From: Arthrobacter sp. ZGTC131
Lineage (GTDB): Bacteria > Actinomycetota > Actinomycetes > Actinomycetales > Micrococcaceae
Assembly (NCBI RefSeq): GCF_002929275.1
Contig: NZ_PJIK01000003.1
Span: forward strand, 186,001 to 250,000
Direction: 5' to 3'
Length of the DNA stretch: 64,000 bases
Shown here: positions 59,376 through 64,000 of the stretch, in pieces
How the letters are laid out: each line of letters begins with the position of its first letter
Numbering within the stretch: position 1 is the stretch's first letter
Made by a program: the position numbers and the translations under genes
The notes under the pieces: generated by a model
Told to the model about the DNA's origin: nothing
Database searches by the model: none
What the model saw: the letters and a program-made list of their open reading frames with translations, nothing else

Positions 59376-59875
59376 CCTCCTTGTCCACCCGTCTCAAAGG
59401 CCGCTCCGAGCTGGGCGTCGCAGCCCTGCTCGGGGCGGTCGGCGCCTTGGTCCTCTTCGACGCAGCGCGCCTGGTTGTGCCCTACTCCCAGTCAGACCCG
59501 GTGGGCCCCAAGGCCTTGCCGATCATCGTAGGATCGCTGCTGCTGGTTTGCGCCGTGATGCTGGCAGTAAACGTTTTGCGCGGCGGCCACGGCGAGGCCG
59601 AAGCCGGCGAAGACATCGACCTGAGCCATCCGGCCGACTGGAGGACCATCCTTCCGCTGGCTGGCGCCTTCATCGCCAACATCCTGCTGATCGACTGGGC
59701 CGGCTGGGTCATCTCCGGAACAGTGCTCTTTTGGGGCAGCGTCTGGGCTCTCGGAAGCCGCCACTATGTCCGTGACGGACTGATCGCGCTGGCCCTGGCG
59801 CTCCTGACCTTCTACGGCTTCTACCTCGGCCTGGGCATCGCCCTTCCCGCCGGGCTCCTTGAAGGGATTCTCTAG
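59372..59875 (+). CDS. tctB: Second tripartite tricarboxylate transporter small permease
   Basis: Membrane subunit of 167 residues, four helices, with SDPVGPKALPIIVGSLLLV as the TctB loop. The GTG start overlaps the tctC stop and the gene ends at the base before the tctA start, so all three are translationally coupled. Confidence 0.9.
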   Translation: MTSLSTRLKGRSELGVAALLGAVGALVLFDAARLVVPYSQSDPVGPKALPIIVGSLLLVCAVMLAVNVLRGGHGEAEAGEDIDLSHPADWRTILPLAGAFIANILLIDWAGWVISGTVLFWGSVWALGSRHYVRDGLIALALALLTFYGFYLGLGIALPAGLLEGIL

Positions 59876-61552
59876 ATGGACATCCTGTCCTCACTCATGG
59901 ACGGGTTCGCGACGGCGCTGACCCCCATGAACCTCCTGTATGCCCTGATCGGCGTCCTCCTGGGCACCGCCGTCGGCGTCCTGCCCGGCATCGGTCCGGC
60001 CATGACCGTGGCGCTGCTGCTCCCGGTGGCCATGGTCCTCGAACCCACCAGTGCGTTCATCATGTTCGCCGGCATCTACTACGGCGGCATGTACGGCGGT
60101 TCCACCACGTCGATCCTGCTCAACACACCCGGCGAATCGTCTTCCGTAATCACCGCCATCGAGGGCAACAGGATGGCAAAGGCAGGCAAGGCCGCCCAGG
60201 CATTGGCGACGGCGGCCATCGGCTCGTTCGTGGCCGGCACCATCGGCACCGCCCTGCTCGTGGTCTTCACCCCCATCGTGGTTGAGTTCGCCGTCAGCCT
60301 CGGCTCCCCCAGCTACTTCGCGATCATGGTCCTTGCACTGCTGGCCGTCACCGCGGTCCTGGGTGCGTCCCGGCTCCGCGGCTTCGCTTCGTTGGGCCTC
60401 GGCCTGGCCATCGGCCTGGTTGGTATCGACTCCGTTTCCGGGCAGCGGCGCCTCACGTTCGGTCAGCCCCTGCTGGCCGATGGGCTCGACATCGTCGTCA
60501 TTGCCGTCGCGATCTTCGCTGTGGGCGAGGCCCTGTGGGTCGCCGCCCACCTGCGCCGCACACCGCTGCAGATCATCCCGGTCGGACGGCCGTGGATGGG
60601 CAAGCAGGACTGGAAGCGCTCATGGAAGCCGTGGCTGCGCGGCACGGCATTCGGATTCCCCTTCGGCGCCCTGCCCGCAGGTGGAGCCGAAATTCCTACC
60701 TTCCTCTCCTACGTGACGGAGAAGCGGCTGTCCAAGCACCCCGAGGAGTTCGGCAAGGGTGCCATCGAAGGTGTCGCCGGTCCCGAGGCTGCCAACAACG
60801 CCGCCGCTGCGGGCACCCTGACCCCGATGCTGGCTCTGGGCCTCCCGACGAACGCCACCGCCGCCGTCATGCTGGCAGCGTTCACCCAGTTTGGCATCCA
60901 GCCGGGACCGCTTCTGTTCGAAAACGAGGGCCCCCTGGTATGGGCACTGATCGCCAGTCTCTTCATCGGCAACACACTGCTGCTGCTGGTGAACCTTCCC
61001 CTGGCACCGGTCTGGGCGAAGCTGCTCCGGCTGCCCCGGCCCTACCTGTACGCGGGCATCCTGTTCTTCGCCACGTTGGGTGCCTACTCAGTCAACCTGC
61101 AGGCGTTCGACCTGGTGATTTTGCTGGTCGTGGGCGCACTGGGCTTCATGATGAGGCGCTTCGGACTCCCGGTGCTCCCGCTCATCCTAGGCCTGATCCT
61201 GGGGCCACGCATTGAAAAGCAGCTCCGCCAGACCCTGCAGCTGAGCGCCGGTGACGTCTCCGGCCTTTGGAGCGAGCCGATCGCCGTCGTCGTCTACATC
61301 ATCGTGGCCCTCGTCCTGGCCTGGCCCCTGCTGTTCAAGGCATGGCGCCGCATGCGGCCGCGCACCGCCGTGGCTGTTGGCGGCGGTACAGTTGCCGCCG
61401 GCCCCGCCGCAGGCGGTCCGACGGCGGAACGTCCGACGGCGGAACGTACGACGGCGGTTTCGCCCGGTCAGGCTGCTGCCGCCGACGGCAAAACTACGGA
61501 TGCCAACACCGCAGACGCCACACCCGCCAACCACGGACAGGAGAAATCGTGA
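59876..61552 (+). CDS. tctA: Second tripartite tricarboxylate transporter large permease with extended tail
   Basis: Membrane subunit of 558 residues. [20 protein letters not shown] (about 31-50), [20 protein letters not shown] (about 77-96) and [20 protein letters not shown] are diagnostic. After the last helix (about 490) a cytoplasmic tail of about 60 residues, rich in Ala, Thr, Pro and Gly, contains PTAER repeats; the first TctA lacks this. Stop overlaps the usp start (GTGA). Confidence 0.92.
   Translation: MDILSSLMDGFATALTPMNLLYALIGVLLGTAVGVLPGIGPAMTVALLLPVAMVLEPTSAFIMFAGIYYGGMYGGSTTSILLNTPGESSSVITAIEGNRMAKAGKAAQALATAAIGSFVAGTIGTALLVVFTPIVVEFAVSLGSPSYFAIMVLALLAVTAVLGASRLRGFASLGLGLAIGLVGIDSVSGQRRLTFGQPLLADGLDIVVIAVAIFAVGEALWVAAHLRRTPLQIIPVGRPWMGKQDWKRSWKPWLRGTAFGFPFGALPAGGAEIPTFLSYVTEKRLSKHPEEFGKGAIEGVAGPEAANNAAAAGTLTPMLALGLPTNATAAVMLAAFTQFGIQPGPLLFENEGPLVWALIASLFIGNTLLLLVNLPLAPVWAKLLRLPRPYLYAGILFFATLGAYSVNLQAFDLVILLVVGALGFMMRRFGLPVLPLILGLILGPRIEKQLRQTLQLSAGDVSGLWSEPIAVVVYIIVALVLAWPLLFKAWRRMRPRTAVAVGGGTVAAGPAAGGPTAERPTAERTTAVSPGQAAAADGKTTDANTADATPANHGQEKS
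61416..61460 (+). repeat. 15-bp tandem repeat in the tctA tail
   Basis: GTCCGACGGCGGAAC occurs twice exactly (61416, 61431) and a third, diverged copy follows at 61446. It encodes Pro-Thr-Ala-Glu-Arg, Pro-Thr-Ala-Glu-Arg, Thr-Thr-Ala in the C-terminal tail. Same unit length as the repeat at 101-160 but unrelated sequence. Confidence 0.7.
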
Positions 61553-61944
61553 GCATCATCGTCGGCTACGTCCCCACGGCAGAGGGCACGGCAGCACTCG
61601 ACCGCGCCATCAGCGAGGCCCACAAGAGCCAGAGCCGCCTGGTCATCATCAACTCCTCACGGGGCGACGCCATCGTGGACAAGCGGTACGCCCAGGCACA
61701 GGACATCAACGAGGTCACGGAACGGCTGGAAAAGGAAGGCATCGACCACCTGGTCCTTCAGCCGGTCCGCGGCAACGACGTGGCCAGCGAGGTCCTGGAG
61801 GCTGCGGACAAATACCGGGCGGAACTGATTGTCATCGGCCTCAGGAAGCGCACCCCCGTGGGGAAACTGATCATGGGCAGCACGGCGCAGCAGATCCTGC
61901 TCGAAGCGTCCTGCCCCGTGCTGGCGGTCAAAGCCGGCGCCTGA
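61549..61944 (+). CDS. Universal stress protein (UspA family)
   Basis: Single-domain Usp of 131 residues. [20 protein letters not shown] at the N-terminus and [20 protein letters not shown] (about 101-120), which includes the G-x2-G-x9-G-S/T nucleotide site, indicate an ATP-binding member. GTG start with AGGAG upstream, overlapping the tctA stop. Tight coupling to a TTT operon suggests it regulates or senses the transporter, as seen for TeaD with the ectoine TRAP system. Confidence 0.9.
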   Translation: MSIIVGYVPTAEGTAALDRAISEAHKSQSRLVIINSSRGDAIVDKRYAQAQDINEVTERLEKEGIDHLVLQPVRGNDVASEVLEAADKYRAELIVIGLRKRTPVGKLIMGSTAQQILLEASCPVLAVKAGA

Positions 61945-61993
61945 CGCTGCCGGAACACCACCAGCCGCGTTTCACTCATCACACCCCGGGCCC

Positions 61994-62021
61994 GGGTCCG
62001 GATCAATCGGGATCCGGGCCC
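61994..62021 (+). terminator. Hairpin terminator after usp
   Basis: GGGTCCGGATC and GATCCGGGCCC pair along 11 bp with one G-T wobble around AATCGG; flanking GC bases extend the stem. It lies 49 bp past the usp stop. Confidence 0.6.
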
Positions 62022-62069
62022 CGGCCCGCGGCACCTTAAAGGGTCCACCCTTGACGGCACGCGGATCGC

Positions 62070-62105
62070 CGGCGGGATTCCCGGCGGGGTTCCCGGCGGG
62101 GTTCC
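62070..62105. repeat. Three 12-bp tandem repeats in an intergenic region
   Basis: CGGCGGGATTCC, CGGCGGGGTTCC, CGGCGGGGTTCC in a row, one mismatch in the first copy, about 60 bp before the dehydrogenase start. No function evident. Confidence 0.75.
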
Positions 62106-62166
62106 CGGCCAGGCGCGCCGGTCGTGACCGCAGGCCCTGACAGCCGCCGTCCGATACCGTAAACCC

Positions 62167-63129
62167 ATGAACCAGTACCGGCTAGCCATCCTGGACGACT
62201 ACCAAGGAGTCGCGGAGGACTACGCCCCGTGGAGCTCCCTGGGGCAGCGCGGCGTCGCCGTCGTGGTGTTCGGCGGGCATTTTGGCTCGGAAGCCGAAAC
62301 CCTGGCGGCCCTCGCGGACTTTGACATCGTCATCGCAATGCGGGAGCGCACGCCGTTCCCCCGCAGCGTCATCGGGCAGCTGCCCCGGCTGAAGCTGCTC
62401 GTGACCACCGGCGCCGCCAACGCGGCCATCGATCTGCAGGCGGCGGCCGACCACGGCGTGGTGGTGTGTGGAACCGGCGGCTCACCCACCGCGGCGCCGG
62501 AACTGACGTGGGCGTTGCTGCTGGCTTTCGCCCGGAACCTGACCGCGGAAGAAGACTCCCTGCGGTCCGGCAACTGGCAGCAGGCCATCGGCTTCGAGCT
62601 GTCCGAAAAGACGCTGGGAATCGTCGGGCTGGGGAAGATCGGCACGCGGATCGCCGGCTACGGCCGCGCCTTCGGGATGGACGTGCTGGCATGGAGCCAG
62701 AACCTGACCGAGGATACCGCCGCGGCCGCCGGGGCCCGCAAGGTCAGCAAGGAAGAACTCTTCACGGAGTCCGACGTCGTGTCCCTGCACCTGCGGCTGT
62801 CGCCGCGGTCCGAGGGGACGGTCGGCGAACGCGAGCTGCAGCTCCTTGGGCCCGAAGGTGTCCTGGTGAACACCGCCCGCGGCCCGCTCGTGGATCAGCA
62901 GGCCCTCGTCACCGCCCTGCAGGAGGGGTGGATCCGCGGGGCAGCCATTGACGTGTTCGACGAGGAACCCCTTCCGGCAGGGCATCAGCTGCTGGCCGCT
63001 CCCCGTGCACTCCTGACGCCCCACCTTGGGTATGTCACGCAGGAGAGCTACCGGGCGTTCTTCGGCGGCGCGTTCGAGGACGTGACAGCCTGGCTGGACG
63101 GCGCCCCGGTCCGGACGCTGACCCCCTAG
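62167..63129 (+). CDS. D-2-hydroxyacid dehydrogenase family protein
   Basis: NAD(P)-dependent dehydrogenase of 320 residues, reducing a 2-oxo acid to the D-hydroxyacid or the reverse. GIVGLGKIGTRIAGYGRAFG (about 147-166) is the coenzyme site; NTARGPLVD (Arg), DVFDEEPLP (Glu) and LTPHLGY (His) are the catalytic elements. TACCGT ends six bases before the ATG and there is no Shine-Dalgarno, suggesting a leaderless message. Substrate undetermined. Confidence 0.88.
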   Translation: MNQYRLAILDDYQGVAEDYAPWSSLGQRGVAVVVFGGHFGSEAETLAALADFDIVIAMRERTPFPRSVIGQLPRLKLLVTTGAANAAIDLQAAADHGVVVCGTGGSPTAAPELTWALLLAFARNLTAEEDSLRSGNWQQAIGFELSEKTLGIVGLGKIGTRIAGYGRAFGMDVLAWSQNLTEDTAAAAGARKVSKEELFTESDVVSLHLRLSPRSEGTVGERELQLLGPEGVLVNTARGPLVDQQALVTALQEGWIRGAAIDVFDEEPLPAGHQLLAAPRALLTPHLGYVTQESYRAFFGGAFEDVTAWLDGAPVRTLTP

Positions 63130-63204
63130 CCGGTACGGCGGTCCGCCGGCAGGCCGGCCGTATACCGTCGGGTGATTAACCCGCGGCGGGCCCCGGCGCC
63201 GCAG

Positions 63205-64000
63205 TCACGCCTCGGCGGGCTCGGGCTCGAGCGTGACCGTGCCGGCGTCGCCGTCGACCCTGACCTGCCGGCCGCTCGTCAGCCGCTGCGTGGCCACGCC
63301 CGTGCCGAGAACGGCGGGGATGCCGTATTCCCGGGCGACGATGGAGCTGTGGCTCAGCGGTCCGCCCACATCGGTGACCACTCCCGACGCCATGGCGAAC
63401 AGCGGCGTCCACGCTGGCGTGGTCATGCGGGCCACCAGGACTTCCCCCGGCCGCATGGTGGCGAAGTCCTCGGGGCCGCCGAGGACGCGCGCCGGCGCGG
63501 TCACCTGCCCGGAACTGGCGCCGACTCCGGAGAAGGTGTCGCCGGGCTGGTCCTGGGAGCGGGCCGGCATCATGCTTCCGAACGCCCGCTCTACCCAGCG
63601 GCTCTCGGGCAGGAGCTGCGGCGCGGCGGCCTTCCGCTGGCCCCGCCACAGCATCTTGCGCTGCTCCACGGCCTCAGCCCGTACCGGCCGTTCGGTGCCG
63701 GTGATGGCGGCGCCCGGTGTGGCAAGGCCGAAGTCGATGGCATTGCGGAGCTCGCCGAGCCTCAGCCAGAAGATGTCGGCGGATTCGGCGATGATGCCCG
63801 AGCCCACCAGCCGCTGGCCTAGCTCCAGCAGCATCCGGCGCATCAGCGGCCATGCCAAACCGATGTCGGCCAGCGCATCCTCACGCACGGGTGCCGCCCT
63901 TTGTGCCCAGCGCAGCAGCCGGACAAACCCGGCCCGGCGGGCGGGCCCGAGCCTGTCGCGGATTGCCCGGCTCTGGTCCTCGCGGCGCTCTGCCGACCGC
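63205..64000 (-). CDS. PEP-utilising enzyme, C-terminal part (partial, runs off the window)
   Basis: About 264 codons are visible on the minus strand, open to the window edge. The C-terminal swivelling domain contains SGQVTAPARVL, PGEVLVARMTTPAWTPLFAM and VGGPLSHSSIVAREYGIPAV, whose His is the phospho-carrier of PEP synthase, PPDK and rifampin phosphotransferase. The preceding helical region resembles the central part of Rph-like proteins. Which of these it is cannot be told without the N-terminus. It converges with the dehydrogenase gene; a partial inverted repeat lies in the gap (about 63131-63167). Confidence 0.82.
   Translation of the reverse strand, partial: RSAERREDQSRAIRDRLGPARRAGFVRLLRWAQRAAPVREDALADIGLAWPLMRRMLLELGQRLVGSGIIAESADIFWLRLGELRNAIDFGLATPGAAITGTERPVRAEAVEQRKMLWRGQRKAAAPQLLPESRWVERAFGSMMPARSQDQPGDTFSGVGASSGQVTAPARVLGGPEDFATMRPGEVLVARMTTPAWTPLFAMASGVVTDVGGPLSHSSIVAREYGIPAVLGTGVATQRLTSGRQVRVDGDAGTVTLEPEPAEA

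Noticed and set aside
63205-64000. Rifampin phosphotransferase call for the partial PEP-utilising gene
   Set aside because: The swivelling domain is shared with PEP synthase and PPDK; the diagnostic N-terminal regions are outside the window.

Overview
The window is GC-rich, densely coded actinobacterial chromosome. Gene content and style (Lrp, LacI, FadR and IclR regulators, CUT1 sugar ABC transporters, many GTG starts and ATGA/GTGA overlaps) suggest a soil Micrococcaceae such as Arthrobacter, Pseudarthrobacter or Paenarthrobacter. This assignment rests on recognition, not on a search. I saw no rRNA, tRNA, CRISPR array, insertion sequence, prophage or replication origin.

Layout. 1-7000: the start of a minus-strand protein (probably a transporter) with an in-frame ATG-bearing tandem repeat at its 5' end; a tandem-fused Lrp regulator divergent from an M20 amidohydrolase and an MHS-type permease; a CynX-like permease; a flavin monooxygenase. 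7000-11500: trmB, a DUF1206 membrane protein, an ECF sigma/anti-sigma pair facing a COG4315 lipoprotein, and a DUF5655 protein. 11585-17640: a LacI-controlled fructan/sucrose locus (GH32, two permeases, binding protein, regulator with twin perfect operators). 17700-26300: an Ig-like exported protein, a DMP19-like acidic protein, a SWIM/SNF2 helicase, a small membrane protein and a SulP anion transporter. 26764-35744: a LacI-controlled locus for an unknown sugar acid or polyol (two oxidoreductases, a complete ABC importer, an ABM protein, a gluconokinase-like kinase) with two nearly duplicated promoter-operator modules. 35768-36400: decayed gene remnants.

36430-43577 is the most informative region. 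Six minus-strand genes with overlapping or touching ends encode homologues of D-apionate oxidoisomerase (ApnO), 3-oxo-isoapionate decarboxylase (OiaC), L-erythrulose-1-phosphate isomerase (LerI), D-erythrulose-4-phosphate isomerase (RpiB family), L-erythrulose kinase (LerK, DhaK-DhaL fusion) and an MFS importer. A divergent FadR-type regulator and a perfect 14-bp palindrome lie at the promoter end. Together they can take D-apionate through 3-oxo-isoapionate and L-erythrulose to D-erythrose 4-phosphate.

43583-47237: a small hypothetical protein, a 49-residue candidate small ORF, a short adenylate kinase paralogue and a CitA/DcuS-type two-component system. 47409-61944: a carboxylate region around an IclR regulator. 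To the left is a long minus-strand operon with a tripartite tricarboxylate transporter (TTT), an RraA-like aldolase, a 6PGDH-like dehydrogenase, a TRAP-type large permease and a cyclase-family hydrolase. To the right are a glutamine-synthetase-like enzyme and a metal-dependent hydrolase (a split FluG arrangement), then a second TTT translationally coupled to a universal stress protein. 62167-64000: a D-2-hydroxyacid dehydrogenase and the 3' part of a PEP-utilising enzyme that runs off the window.
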